The position numbers and the translations under genes are program-made. Source: Deltaproteobacteria bacterium (GTDB lineage: Bacteria > Desulfobacterota > Desulfarculia > Adiutricales > Adiutricaceae). From it: a DNA stretch of 44,836 nucleotides. The notes under the pieces are model-generated. The model worked only from the letters and a program-made list of their open reading frames with translations. It made no database searches and was not told the origin of the DNA. Of the stretch, positions 9,047 to 17,414 are shown one piece after another (position 1 is the stretch's first letter; every line of letters begins with the position of its first letter). Location of the stretch: contig JAITKA010000001.1 in the NCBI GenBank assembly GCA_031278635.1, positions 1 to 44,836 of the forward strand, written 5' to 3'.

Positions 9047-9121
9047 AGGCGTGTAGCTCAGGGGGAGAGCACTACCCTGACACGGTAGTGGTCAAGAGTT
9101 CAAATCTCTTCACGCCTACCA
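9047..9121 (+). tRNA. tRNA-Val (anticodon GAC)
   Basis: Cloverleaf by eye: acceptor stem AGGCGTG/CACGCCT, D-arm GCTC/GAGC, anticodon stem CTACC/GGTAG with loop CTGACAC (anticodon GAC), a 5-nt variable loop, and T-arm AAGAG-TTCAAAT-CTCTT. The 3' CCA is encoded. It has its own promoter and terminator and is monocistronic. I saw no integrase or direct repeat suggesting use as an attachment site. Confidence 0.95.
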
Positions 9122-9146
9122 CAAATTTCCCCGGGTTTTTTCCGGT

Positions 9147-9190
9147 AAAGTCCGAAAGCTAGGTAAACCCTAGGCTTTCGGACTTTTTCT
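9147..9190 (+). terminator. Intrinsic terminator of tRNA-Val
   Basis: AAAGTCCGAAAGC... pairs with GCTTTCGGACTTT with one bulged G near the loop, followed by TTTTTCTTT. It starts 26 bp after the tRNA. Confidence 0.85.
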
Positions 9191-9640
9191 TTGCCTGGGA
9201 AAGCCGGTTTCGCGGGCGCGCGCATGGCCATCGCGTCCCTTGGGCGGCGAAATTTTGGCAGGCCCCGTCTTTCCTTCTTTCCATCTTTCGATGGCGCTTG
9301 CGAAATTATGACTTAAGCTATACAATAAGCGAAGCCAGTTTAGCCAAAATCCCATAGGAGTAGGTTTAGGGCTATCTATAACGGATAAACGGTCACGGCC
9401 CTAAAAGCGCGGCCCACAAATGCGGCTTTTTTGTTCGGTCCCAACGGACCCCTCGGCGGTCATCATGCGGTCACCATGGCGATCGCCGACGGGGGCCGCG
9501 CCTTTGGGCCGGCTCAATCGTTTTGTTTAAACCCTATAGTCATATATAATATGGGCTTGAGGAAAGCCTTGGATCTTCGAAAAGCTCCAACCATAGTTTA
9601 GGGACTATTTTCTTTCACCGTAAAACTGAGAGGTGCCAAC
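9191..9640. other. Leader region of infC
   Basis: No gene is supported here. In many genomes thrS precedes infC; it is absent. A bulged hairpin followed by TTTTTT (about 9402-9437, AAAAGCGC...GCGGCTTTTTT) resembles a terminator or attenuator. TTGTTT (9523-9528), 16 bp and TATAAT (9545-9550) form a plausible infC promoter about 90 bp before the start codon. Confidence 0.45.
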
Positions 9641-10174
9641 ATTAGTATCAAGAAGAAAGAATCGGATAACAAGCGGGTCAACGTCAACAATTCCATCAGG
9701 AGCCCGCATGTCCGCGTGATCAACGACGAAGGAGAACAATTGGGCATTATGGCCCTGGCGGCGGCCCTGGATGCGGCCAAAACGGCTGGCTTGGACTTGG
9801 TTGAGGTGGCGGCGGACGCCGAGCCCCCCGTTTGCCGGATAATGGACTTTGGGCGTTACAAGTACCAGCAGAGCAAGAAGCTCTCCGAGTCCCGCAAGAA
9901 AGCGAGCGTCATCGAGGTCAAGGAAGTAAAATTTCGGCCGATCACCGACGAACACGACTACCAGTTCAAGCTTAGGAACATCCTTAAGTTCCTGGCCGAG
10001 AAAAACAAGATAAAGGTTACGGTTAACTTCAAGGGTCGCGAGATAGCCCACGCCCACCTTGGCCATCAGTTCGTCGAGAGGCTGATCAAAGACGTGTCCG
10101 AGGCCGGCCAGCCGGACTCGATACCCAAGCTCGAGGGCCGATCGATCATCATGATCCTCTCGCCAAAACCTTGA
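9641..10174 (+). CDS. infC: Translation initiation factor IF-3, ATT start
   Basis: IF-3 binds the 30S subunit and proofreads initiator tRNA and start codon choice. The frame reads back from VRVINDEGEQLGIM through NNSIRSPHVRV to an ATT at 9641, with GAGAGGTG (9628-9635) 5 nt upstream. This gives 177 aa, the usual IF-3 length; starting at the first ATG-type codon would cut conserved N-terminal residues. ATT/AUU is the known unusual start of infC in enterobacteria, where IF-3 represses its own translation by rejecting it. Conserved IF-3 blocks RIMDFGRYKYQ and GREIAH are present. It is separated from rpmI/rplT, which are on the other strand 8 kb away. Confidence 0.93.
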   Translation: MSIKKKESDNKRVNVNNSIRSPHVRVINDEGEQLGIMALAAALDAAKTAGLDLVEVAADAEPPVCRIMDFGRYKYQQSKKLSESRKKASVIEVKEVKFRPITDEHDYQFKLRNILKFLAEKNKIKVTVNFKGREIAHAHLGHQFVERLIKDVSEAGQPDSIPKLEGRSIIMILSPKP

Positions 10175-10346
10175 CCGGTATGGGGCCGGGTGAAAACAAA
10201 AGGGCCGGGTGAAAACAAAAGGGATCGACCAAAAATTAAAGCGATTTTAAAAAACGGTTTCCCCCCGGGGAAACCCTGAACCATGCCCCCGGGGCCGCCC
10301 GTCGGTTTTTTGGCGCGAAAAACGCCATGCCCCGCCCATAATTGAT

Positions 10347-10390
10347 AAGCCAAGTGACTTCGCCCGAAGCCATTTGGCTTTTTCGTTTTT
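10347..10390 (+). terminator. Intrinsic terminator of infC
   Basis: AAGCCAAGTGACTTC (10347-10361) pairs with GAAGCCATTTGGCTT (10366-10380) with one mismatch and a GCCC loop, followed by TTTCGTTTTT. It lies about 170 bp after the infC stop. The rest of 10175-10482 is GC-rich and has no gene. Confidence 0.8.
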
Positions 10391-10408
10391 ACCGCCGCCA
10401 AAAACGCG

Positions 10409-10446
10409 AAAAACCAAAGCCCCCGGGTAAGGGGGCTTTGGTTTTT
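10409..10446. terminator. Bidirectional terminator between infC and fmdB-like gene
   Basis: Perfect 16-bp arms AAAAACCAAAGCCCCC and GGGGGCTTTGGTTTTT enclose GGGTAA. An A-run on the left and a T-run on the right let it serve both strands. It lies between two convergent genes. Confidence 0.85.
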
Positions 10447-10482
10447 AAGGATATCGCTTGGCCAAGTGGTGGCCGTCCTGGG

Positions 10483-10776
10483 TTAGGCCTCTTTGGTGGC
10501 CGGCTTGTCCTTGGCCGGGCTGGCGGCCGCGGCGCCGTCCGCGGCGGCCGGGGCCGCCTTGTCGGCCGGCTTGGCCGGGGAGGCGGGATTCTCGGTCTTC
10601 TTGGCGTAATCGGTGGCGTACCAGCCGCCGCCTTTCAGTTGAAAGCTGTTCATGCTCATGAGCTTGGACAGACCGCCGCCGCAACGGGGGCATACGGCCA
10701 GGGGCGGATCGGAAAATTTCAGCAACGCCTCCGTGACTTGATGGCACTTGGAGCATTCAAATTCATAGATGGGCAT
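10483..10776 (-). CDS. FmdB-family zinc-ribbon protein (97 aa)
   Basis: A small FmdB/YfcA-type regulatory zinc-ribbon: MPIYEFECSKC (1-11) with CSKC (8-11) and CPRCGG (28-33) forming two CxxC zinc knuckles, then a KLMS segment and an Ala/Pro/Lys-rich tail. The family is named after a putative regulator of formamidase and amide genes, but members are widespread and mostly uncharacterised. I chose the ATG at 10776 because MPIYEF is the conserved N-terminus and AGGAG is about 10 nt upstream; a longer frame exists but is unsupported. It ends at the bidirectional terminator and has its own promoter. Confidence 0.88.
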   Translation of the reverse strand: MPIYEFECSKCHQVTEALLKFSDPPLAVCPRCGGGLSKLMSMNSFQLKGGGWYATDYAKKTENPASPAKPADKAAPAAADGAAAASPAKDKPATKEA

Positions 10777-10935
10777 GGTGACTGGCACTCCTAATTCACG
10801 GTCAATTATCATGATCGATCGGCAACTAAAGGTCACCGAGTGAAATTCGTAAATTTTTTTGGTTGCCATGGGCCGGCAACCGGCCAAGCGGTAAGCCCTA
10901 AGAACGTCTCAAAGTTGCGCGCCTGACCGTAAAAA

Positions 10936-10964
10936 ACAATAAGCATGTTTGCCCGTTTTGTCAA
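10936..10964 (-). promoter_or_regulatory. Putative promoter of the fmdB-like gene
   Basis: On the minus strand TTGACA (10964-10959), 17 bp, TATTGT (10941-10936). It gives a leader of roughly 150 nt to the start at 10776. Confidence 0.6.
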
Positions 10965-11016
10965 GGCCGATTTCGGCCCCGGCCGAAAAATTTTTTCGCC
11001 AAGGCCCCGGCCCGGC

Positions 11017-12066
11017 TCAGATGGGCCTGGGTTTGGCCAGGGCCAGAAGTTCCCGCCCGGTTCCGTAGACCTGGTCCACCCCTATCATGTCCATGCAGAT
11101 GAACGATTTGGGGCATTTTCGCTTGAAGCAGGGCGAGCAGGGGGCGGGCGAGGATATGTTCCGGGAGAGGGGGCCGTAGGTCCCCGTCCGGTTGCCGTCG
11201 TTGGGCCCGAAGAGGGAGACGGTGGGCGTGCCGGTGGCCGTGGCCATGTGAAGGGGGCCGCTGTCCGAGCCAAGGGCCAGCGAGGCGAGGCTGACCAGGG
11301 CCATGAGGTCGGTAAGGCCCGTCTTGCCGGTCAGATCGGTCAGCCCCACCGGCCGGCTGAGGGCGATGACCTCCTGGGCCAGGGCCGAGTCCCCCGGGCC
11401 GCCGCCTACGGCCACCGTGAGCCCGTCCGCGGCCAGTTTTTTCGAGAGGGCGGCGTATTTCCCCGGCGGCCAGCGTTTGGTCTCCCAGCTGGCCCCGGGG
11501 AAGATCAGGGCCAGGGGGCCTTCGATGCCAAGGCCCCTGAGGTTTTGGGCCATCTTTTCCCTGGGGCCGGTGAAGTCCGGGAGCGGGTAGCGCACCTGGG
11601 CCGTGGTCGGCCCCAGGTAGCGGATGACGTCGAGGTAGCGCTCTATTATGTGGCCCTTGGCGTTGGGGCCTTTGATCGCCTTGGTTACGAGCGAGCTCCC
11701 CTCCCGCAGCTCCCAGTAGCCGATGCGGCGGCGGCAGCCGCTCAGGACGCTTATGAGAGCGCTCTTCATTAGGCCCTGGAGGTCTATGACCAGGTCGAAT
11801 TCGCGGGCGTGAAGCTCTTTCCTTAGCTGCCAGAGATATTTTATTTTATCCCCGAGGGATTTTTTCTTTAAATCGTTTTTGTAAAATATCACCAAATCAT
11901 CGACGTAGGGCGGTCCCGGCAGCAAATCGGCGAATTGCGGCTCCACCAGCCAGCTTATCCTGGACTCAGGGAAGATCTCCCTTAGGGCGGCCAGGGACGG
12001 CAGGGCGTGGATTATGTCGCCCATGGCGCTCATCTTTATGACCAGTATGCGTTTATGGTCGCTCAT
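11017..12066 (-). CDS. waaC: LPS heptosyltransferase I (WaaC-like, GT9)
   Basis: It transfers the first L-glycero-D-manno-heptose to Kdo of the LPS inner core. This GT9 protein of 349 aa has N-terminal ILVIKMSAMGDIIHALP (with the conserved Asp), FPGASWETKRWP (nucleotide-sugar region) and GSDSGPLHMATATGTPTVSLFGP (acceptor/donor motif). A Cys-rich CSPCFKRKCP near the end is common in GT9. I chose ATG 12066 because it restores this N-terminus and lies one base after the stop of the upstream heptosyltransferase (TGA-G-ATG), indicating translational coupling; upstream sequence in frame is low-complexity shadow of that gene. WaaC versus WaaF versus WaaQ cannot be settled by eye. Confidence 0.85.
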   Translation of the reverse strand: MSDHKRILVIKMSAMGDIIHALPSLAALREIFPESRISWLVEPQFADLLPGPPYVDDLVIFYKNDLKKKSLGDKIKYLWQLRKELHAREFDLVIDLQGLMKSALISVLSGCRRRIGYWELREGSSLVTKAIKGPNAKGHIIERYLDVIRYLGPTTAQVRYPLPDFTGPREKMAQNLRGLGIEGPLALIFPGASWETKRWPPGKYAALSKKLAADGLTVAVGGGPGDSALAQEVIALSRPVGLTDLTGKTGLTDLMALVSLASLALGSDSGPLHMATATGTPTVSLFGPNDGNRTGTYGPLSRNISSPAPCSPCFKRKCPKSFICMDMIGVDQVYGTGRELLALAKPRPI

Positions 12067-12067
12067 C

Positions 12068-13489
12068 TCAAAAGGACTCGATCCATTCCAGGGCCCTGGC
12101 CCAGTCGGGGGCGGCCATGGTCGGGAGGACGCCGTTGGCCAGTAAATCCGGGATGATGGCCTGGGCCCTCGCGGTCGTGAGCAAAACCGAGCGGCCGCCC
12201 ACGGCCTGGGAGAGGGCGATCGAGCGCTCGTTGTCGCCCACCCAGTAGGTTGACAGGGGATCGAGCTTGCGCTCGTGGATAAGGCCCCACCAATCGTTGG
12301 CCGTCTCAAGCGGGCGCCAGATTATTTTGATCCAGGGCGGGGCCGAGGACGGCTGGCCCCCGGCCTTGGCTATTTCCGTGGCCGAGGCGAAAAGGTTCAT
12401 GCCCTGGACCCTACCGGTCGGCCAGACACGCTCGCCGGTGGGGCTCCAGACGATGGTCTTTTGGCTCTTCCGGACGGGGTTTAAGAGCTTGGTGGCCGCG
12501 TCGGCCACTATTTCCGGGGTCAGGCCGTCGAAACAGATCCTCTCGGGCTTGGGGCAAACGCGGTGGCGGCAGGGCGAGCAGGGGGCGGGGAACCGCAAAA
12601 CGGCCCGGCGCCTCGCCAGGGGGGAGGTTTTTATGGGGTTGGTGGGGCCGAAGGCGGCCACGACCGGGACGTCCAGGGCCCCGGAGAGGTGCATGAGGCC
12701 CGAGTCGTTGGACAGGGTCAGATGGCAGCGGGCCAGGACCGCGACGGCGTCCCTCAGGGCGGTCTTCCCGGCCAGGTTCAGGACCCTCGGGCCCTTGGCC
12801 AGCTTTGCCTCCACGGCCTGGGCGGCCTCGACCTCGTTGGGCCCGCCCAGTATGATCGCGGCCCCCTCGCGGCCCTCAAGGATAAGCTTGGCCGCCGTGG
12901 CGAAATGGGCCGCGTCCCAGCGTTTGGCGCTCCCGTAGGCGGCCCCCGGGGCTATGGCCAGCCGAAAGCCCTCCGGGAGGGCCATGTCCCCCGGGAGGGG
13001 CGGGGCCGGGATGGCGGGCCTGGAAAAAGGGGCCCGCAGCCCCAGCTCCTGGACCAGGCGCAGAAACTTGAAGCTCTCGTGGGCCGCCTCCTCCTGGGGG
13101 GTGAATTTCACGGGGTTGGTGAGGAACACGGAGCGGAGGTTTTTGGCGCTGCCGACCCTGACCGGGGCCCCGGTGACCCTGGCCATGAAGGCCGTGGAAA
13201 ACGAGTTGGTCAGGACCAGGGCCCCGGCCGGGGAGAGGCCCCTGATTTCCCTGGCCAGCCTGAGGCGGTCGGCGAGGGGGCGCTTCTCGACCAAAACGGG
13301 GGACATGACGTCCAGGCACTCGTAAACCCCGGCCGTGGCCGATCTGGCCACGCCCACGAGTTGGCGGCTCGGGTGGCTTCGCTTTATGGCGCTGATGGCC
13401 GGAAAACTCATGACCGCGTCCCCGAGCCAGTTAAGGCCCCTGATCACAAGCGGTCCGGGATTTTCCAGTAGGGGCTTTATAACGTTCAT
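12068..13489 (-). CDS. waaF: LPS heptosyltransferase II fused to a degenerate HAD domain
   Basis: Residues 1 to about 340 are a GT9 heptosyltransferase: PLVIRGLNWLGDAVMSFPAI (13-32), PGAAYGSAKRW (181-191), LSNDSGLMHLSGA (259-271), FGPTNP (280-285) and CSPCRHRVCP. This fits WaaF, which adds the second core heptose. Residues about 345-473 resemble a HAD phosphatase of the GmhB/HisB type: TIVW followed by SPTGE where DxDGT is expected, and WVGDNERS near the end where the acidic GDxxxD motif is expected. The nucleophile Asp is missing, so this domain is probably not a phosphatase. Start ATG at 13489; the stop is one base before waaC. Confidence 0.85.
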   Translation of the reverse strand: MNVIKPLLENPGPLVIRGLNWLGDAVMSFPAISAIKRSHPSRQLVGVARSATAGVYECLDVMSPVLVEKRPLADRLRLAREIRGLSPAGALVLTNSFSTAFMARVTGAPVRVGSAKNLRSVFLTNPVKFTPQEEAAHESFKFLRLVQELGLRAPFSRPAIPAPPLPGDMALPEGFRLAIAPGAAYGSAKRWDAAHFATAAKLILEGREGAAIILGGPNEVEAAQAVEAKLAKGPRVLNLAGKTALRDAVAVLARCHLTLSNDSGLMHLSGALDVPVVAAFGPTNPIKTSPLARRRAVLRFPAPCSPCRHRVCPKPERICFDGLTPEIVADAATKLLNPVRKSQKTIVWSPTGERVWPTGRVQGMNLFASATEIAKAGGQPSSAPPWIKIIWRPLETANDWWGLIHERKLDPLSTYWVGDNERSIALSQAVGGRSVLLTTARAQAIIPDLLANGVLPTMAAPDWARALEWIESF

Positions 13490-13507
13490 TGGGGATAGCG
13501 CGGGGGT

Positions 13508-14569
13508 TTAGCTTAATCGGCTCAGGGTTTCGGCCAAAAACGCGTTTGGCCTGTCAAGGGTTAAATCCGATTCCAGGGTGATTATCGGAAGGGGCAAAGA
13601 CCGGGGCAGCTTAACGGCGTCCTTGGCGGAGGTCAGTAGATGGTCGAGTCGGTTTAGGTCCTTGAATTTGCCCAGACGGTTTATGGTACCGGGGTCGTAT
13701 TTGACGTGATCCGGCAGACATAAATGGGCGCTCACCATTACGCCCATGTCGTGGAGGCTTTTAAAGAAAGAGGTCGGCCTGGCCAGCCCGCAGAAGGCCC
13801 CCAGGCGTTTGCCCTTAAGCCCTTCCGGGGACACCGCCCCCCGGTCGGCGAGGCCCGTCAGGCCGGAGGGTACCATTTTGGCCAAAAAAATTGGCCTGCC
13901 GTTGGCCAGACGCAGCAAATATTCGTTTAAAACATCCCCGATGGCAACCAAGATATCGGCCCTTAAGTGGGCCGAGGCCCTCTCCCTTAGGTAGCCGGCC
14001 GGTATGATCAGCCCATCGTCCAGCCTTTGGTCGGCCCGGAGCATCAAAATGTCCAGGTCCCTTTTGAGGGCCAGGTGCTGGAAGCCGTCGTCCAGGATCA
14101 GGACGTCGGCCCCCTCCTTTATGGCCAGGCTGGCGGCCAGGGCCCTTTTCCTCGCCAGGGCGACTATGGAGCCGGTCTTCAGGGCCATCAGGAACGGCTC
14201 GTCGCCGCTCTCGGCGGCCGGAATCATCGGGCCCTCCCCCCTGGAGACCAAAATGGGCTCGGGGTGGCCCCTGACGGCCCCGCGGCCGTAGCCCCGGGAC
14301 AGGATGGCCGGCCTCAGGCCCTTTTCCGCCAGGGCCTTGGCCAGGAAGACGCACATCGGGGTCTTGCCGTTCCCGCCCAGGGTGACGTTGCCGACCGAGA
14401 CGACGGGTTTCTCGAACCCCGCCGAGGAAAAAAAACCGGACTCGTAACCTTTCCGGCGCAGTTCCATCAGCCAGCCCCAAAACGAGCCCAGGGGCCTTAG
14501 GAGCGGGATCGGGGACGAAAAGGCGCGTTCGAAAATAAAGCTCATACGCTCTCGGGCCGCCCAAACCAT
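13508..14569 (-). CDS. lpxK: Tetraacyldisaccharide 4'-kinase LpxK
   Basis: LpxK phosphorylates the lipid A disaccharide precursor at the inner membrane. A P-loop variant, VGNVTLGGNGKTP (about 59-71), is diagnostic, followed by LSRGYGRG and the DVLILDDGFQH motif (about 154-164), both conserved in LpxK. The length of 353 aa is normal. Two starts are possible: ATG 14569 without a clear ribosome-binding site, or ATG 14545 (MSFIFERAF) preceded by CGAGAG, which may be the true start. It sits between kdtA (32 bp upstream) and waaF (18 bp downstream), so the four envelope genes look cotranscribed. Confidence 0.93.
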   Translation of the reverse strand: MVWAARERMSFIFERAFSSPIPLLRPLGSFWGWLMELRRKGYESGFFSSAGFEKPVVSVGNVTLGGNGKTPMCVFLAKALAEKGLRPAILSRGYGRGAVRGHPEPILVSRGEGPMIPAAESGDEPFLMALKTGSIVALARKRALAASLAIKEGADVLILDDGFQHLALKRDLDILMLRADQRLDDGLIIPAGYLRERASAHLRADILVAIGDVLNEYLLRLANGRPIFLAKMVPSGLTGLADRGAVSPEGLKGKRLGAFCGLARPTSFFKSLHDMGVMVSAHLCLPDHVKYDPGTINRLGKFKDLNRLDHLLTSAKDAVKLPRSLPLPIITLESDLTLDRPNAFLAETLSRLS

Positions 14570-14601
14570 TGGGCGCCCGGCCCAAGGGTTTGGCCTAAGG
14601 C

Positions 14602-16023
14602 TCAGTCGCCGCCGGGCGGGGTGGGCCCGGTCGCGGGGTCGGCTTGGGGCGGCGGGGGATCCAGGGCTGATTCGGGGCTGGGGGCGGGGGGATCGAGGGC
14701 CAGGACGCCCGGGGGGAAGCCCTCGATGGGGGGCTTTAGGGACTTGAGGGTCTCGACGGCCGCCCCGCGGTGGGTCTCCACGAACCTCTGGCCGTTCAGG
14801 CCCATGGTCTCGGCGAGGCCCGGGGTGGACAGAAGCTCGTCCAGGGCGATGGGCAGCTGCTGTTTATCGACCACCCTGGCGGCGTCCGCGGCCACCAGGG
14901 CGTTGTACATCCACTTGAAGTTGTTTATCCTGGGCCCGGACAGGACGGCCTTGGCCCTGGCCGCCGGCTCCAGGGGGTTGTGGCCGCCCCCGTCGTGGGA
15001 ACCAGGCCAGCTCTTGCCGATCAGGGCCACCTCGGCCAGGGCGTAAAAGCGATCCAGCTCGCCCAGGGTATCCAGGAGAAAGACCCTGGCCCCGGAATCG
15101 GCCGGGCCGGGCTTGCTTCGCCTGGCCGAGTCGTGGGGGTAGAGCTCGTGGATGATCCTCCAGACGAGCCCGAATTTATGGCGGTCCCTGGGGGCGATCA
15201 AAAGCCTAAGGTTCTTGTGCTTGGCCATCATGGCGGAAAAGACCCCCAGTATCAGGGTTTCCTCGCCCATGTGGGTGCTCCCGGCCACTATCCAGCGGCC
15301 GTCGGGCCAGCCGGTCTCGTTAAGGACGGAGAGCTTGTCCTCGGGCGAGACCTCGACGCGCGGCTGATCGAACTTAAGGTTGCCGCCCACCGAGACCTTG
15401 TCGGGATCGGCGCCCAGGGCCAGGAATTTATCCCTGTCCTCGGGGGTCTGGGCCGAGATGGAATCGAAGAGCCTCAGGACCCTGCCCCAAAAAAAGGAGA
15501 TGCGCTTGTAGTTCTTGAAGGATCTGGGGGAGAGGCGGCCGGAGACGAGGTGCTTGGGGATGCCGCGGCCCCGGAGGGCCATCAGGATACCCGGCCAGAT
15601 GTCCGTCTCCACCAAAATCAGGCGGTCGGGCTCGACCAGGTCCAAAAACCGCCTGGTGGAGAGGGCGAAGTCCAGGGGGGAGGGGAAGATGGCCAACGTG
15701 GGCCAGATGCTCCTGGCCTGGGCCAGCCCCGAAAGGGTGGTGGCGGTCACGACCACGTCGTAACCCTCCTCGATAAGCCTCTGGACCAGTTCCCTGGCCG
15801 AGAGGACCTCGCCCAGGCTAAGGGCCCAGACCCAGATCCTGGGCTTGTCGCCCAGTTTCGGCAGGACCTTGCCCGGCCCTATGAAACGGGCTTTCAGGGT
15901 CCTCAGATAGGCGTTGTTTATGAGGCCCCGGATCAACCAGTAGGGGGTGGCCAGGCAAAAAGCCACGGTGTAGATAATGGCGTATATCGTGCGCATAAAA
16001 CGGGTACCATCCATTTTGTCCAT
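14602..16023 (-). CDS. waaA: Kdo transferase (KdtA/WaaA)
   Basis: It attaches Kdo to lipid A precursor. An N-terminal membrane anchor (about residues 10-30, IYAIIYTVAFCLATPYWLI) precedes a GT30 domain with LGEVLSA (carrying the conserved catalytic Glu), TATTLSGL, VETDIWPG and the C-terminal HNPLEPA sequence of the CMP-Kdo site. The last ~35 residues are a Pro/Ala-rich tail not usual for the family. The first ATG lacks a strong ribosome-binding site; ATG at residue 10 (MRTIYAI) is also possible. It is first of kdtA-lpxK-waaF-waaC. A TATAAT -10 (16144-16139, minus) lies about 115 bp upstream without a good -35. Confidence 0.93.
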   Translation of the reverse strand: MDKMDGTRFMRTIYAIIYTVAFCLATPYWLIRGLINNAYLRTLKARFIGPGKVLPKLGDKPRIWVWALSLGEVLSARELVQRLIEEGYDVVVTATTLSGLAQARSIWPTLAIFPSPLDFALSTRRFLDLVEPDRLILVETDIWPGILMALRGRGIPKHLVSGRLSPRSFKNYKRISFFWGRVLRLFDSISAQTPEDRDKFLALGADPDKVSVGGNLKFDQPRVEVSPEDKLSVLNETGWPDGRWIVAGSTHMGEETLILGVFSAMMAKHKNLRLLIAPRDRHKFGLVWRIIHELYPHDSARRSKPGPADSGARVFLLDTLGELDRFYALAEVALIGKSWPGSHDGGGHNPLEPAARAKAVLSGPRINNFKWMYNALVAADAARVVDKQQLPIALDELLSTPGLAETMGLNGQRFVETHRGAAVETLKSLKPPIEGFPPGVLALDPPAPSPESALDPPPPQADPATGPTPPGGD

Positions 16024-16400
16024 GAGACCCGCGACTTGGCCGCGGGCTCGCGGAGAGGCGACCCTCGGCGCTGGCGCGTCATTGGCGCGTCATTGGCGCG
16101 GCGCTTGGGGCTGGCCCTGCTTTGACAAGGTCAAATATATTATAACCTAAAGACGAAGGAAAAAAACATTGGGTCTTTTGAGCTGGGAATTTATTTAATA
16201 ATTGACTGATACGTTATTGGTTATGGCTATTTTAAAAACCCGACCGTAGTAAAATAAAATTCTTTGGTTACTTTTTATGTTGCAAAATTTTCTTGCGAAT
16301 ACTTTACCCCCAGCAAGGGAAAAATTTATCCCAAATATTTCCCTTATGACCATATCCCTTAGGCCACGAACGACCGCCCGCGCCCTTACGGCCGCGCGGC
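16024..16400. other. Spacer between pheS and kdtA (pheT missing)
   Basis: pheT normally follows pheS; here these 377 bp hold no gene. They contain 2.6 copies of an 11-bp tandem repeat TGGCGCGTCAT (16072-16100), the AT-rich kdtA promoter area (16125-16150) and an AT-rich stretch at 16180-16350 with no clear intrinsic terminator for pheS. Confidence 0.6.
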
Positions 16401-17414
16401 TCAGAACTGCCTTGAAAACCGCAGATCGCCCTCGTAGAGGTGGCGGATGTTGGAGAGGCCGTACTTGAGCATGGCCGCCCTGTCCACCCCCATGCCGAAG
16501 GCGAAGCCGCTGACCTTTTCCGGGTCGTAGCCCACGAAACCGTACAACGCCGGATCGACCATGCCGCTGCCCAAAAGCTCCAGCCAGCCGGAGCCCTTGC
16601 AGAGCCGGCAGCCATGGCCGCCGCACAGGACGCAGGCGATGTCGACCTCCGCCGAGGGCTCGGTGAAGGGGAAAAAGCTCGGCCTGAGGCGAATTTTCGT
16701 GTCGGGCGAGAAAAAGGCCGAGGCGAAGGCCGTCAGGACGCCCTTCAGATCGGCCATGGTGATGCCCTCATCGACCACCAGGCCCTCGATTTGGTTGAAC
16801 ATGGGCGAGTGGGTGATGTCGTCGTCCCGGCGATAGGTCTTCCCTGGCACCACGATCCAGACCGGGGGCTTGGTCTTTTCCATGGTCCGGATCTGGACCG
16901 GGGAGGTATGGGTCCTCAAAAGCAGCTTGTCGCCCACGAACAGGGTTTCCTGCATGTCCCGGGAGGGGTGATCGTGGGGGAAGTTCAGGGCCTCGAAATT
17001 ATAGTAGTCGGTCTCGACCTCGGGGCCCTCGACGATCGACAAGCCCAGCTTGGCGAAGATCCCGCAAATCTCGTCCATGGTCTTGGGGATCAAATGGCGG
17101 TGGCCCAAAGCCGGCCTCCGGCCGGGCATGGTGACGTCCAGGGCCGGGGCGGAAACCTTGGCGGCGTTTAAGGCCTCCAGGGCCTCCTTGTGGGCCTGGG
17201 TAATCTCGACCTTGGCCTTGTTGGCCGCCTGCCCGGCGGCCGGCCGCTCTTCCTTTGGCAGCGCCCCCAACGAGCGCGTCAATTCGGTCACCCGGCCTTT
17301 GGTGCCCAGATACTCGACCCTGATCCTCTCCAGGGCCTCGGCCCCGGTGACGTTTTCGATGGCCTTGAGGGCCTCGGACCGGATTTGTTCTATATTCTTA
17401 AGAACGTCATTCAT
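16401..17414 (-). CDS. pheS: Phenylalanyl-tRNA synthetase alpha subunit
   Basis: PheS carries the class II catalytic core of the (alpha-beta)2 enzyme. An N-terminal coiled-coil helix pair (1-85) is followed by GRRPALGHRHLIPKTMD, motif 2 region RTHTSPVQIR and YRRDDDITHSPMFNQIEG, and motif 3 GMGVDRAAMLKYG (about 311-323). The length of 337 aa is standard. CxxC pairs (CVLCGGHGCRLC) form an insertion seen in many bacterial PheS. The ribosome-binding site is weak. It is separated from rplT by a terminator and 464 bp, and the beta-subunit gene pheT is not downstream as is usual. Confidence 0.96.
   Translation of the reverse strand: MNDVLKNIEQIRSEALKAIENVTGAEALERIRVEYLGTKGRVTELTRSLGALPKEERPAAGQAANKAKVEITQAHKEALEALNAAKVSAPALDVTMPGRRPALGHRHLIPKTMDEICGIFAKLGLSIVEGPEVETDYYNFEALNFPHDHPSRDMQETLFVGDKLLLRTHTSPVQIRTMEKTKPPVWIVVPGKTYRRDDDITHSPMFNQIEGLVVDEGITMADLKGVLTAFASAFFSPDTKIRLRPSFFPFTEPSAEVDIACVLCGGHGCRLCKGSGWLELLGSGMVDPALYGFVGYDPEKVSGFAFGMGVDRAAMLKYGLSNIRHLYEGDLRFSRQF

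Noticed and set aside
9047-9121. tRNA-Val as integration site of a mobile element
   Set aside because: No integrase gene or duplicated tRNA 3' end was seen in the window.
14770-16125. 451-aa open frame on the plus strand
   Set aside because: It lies opposite kdtA, is Gly/Pro/Gln-rich and has no family features.
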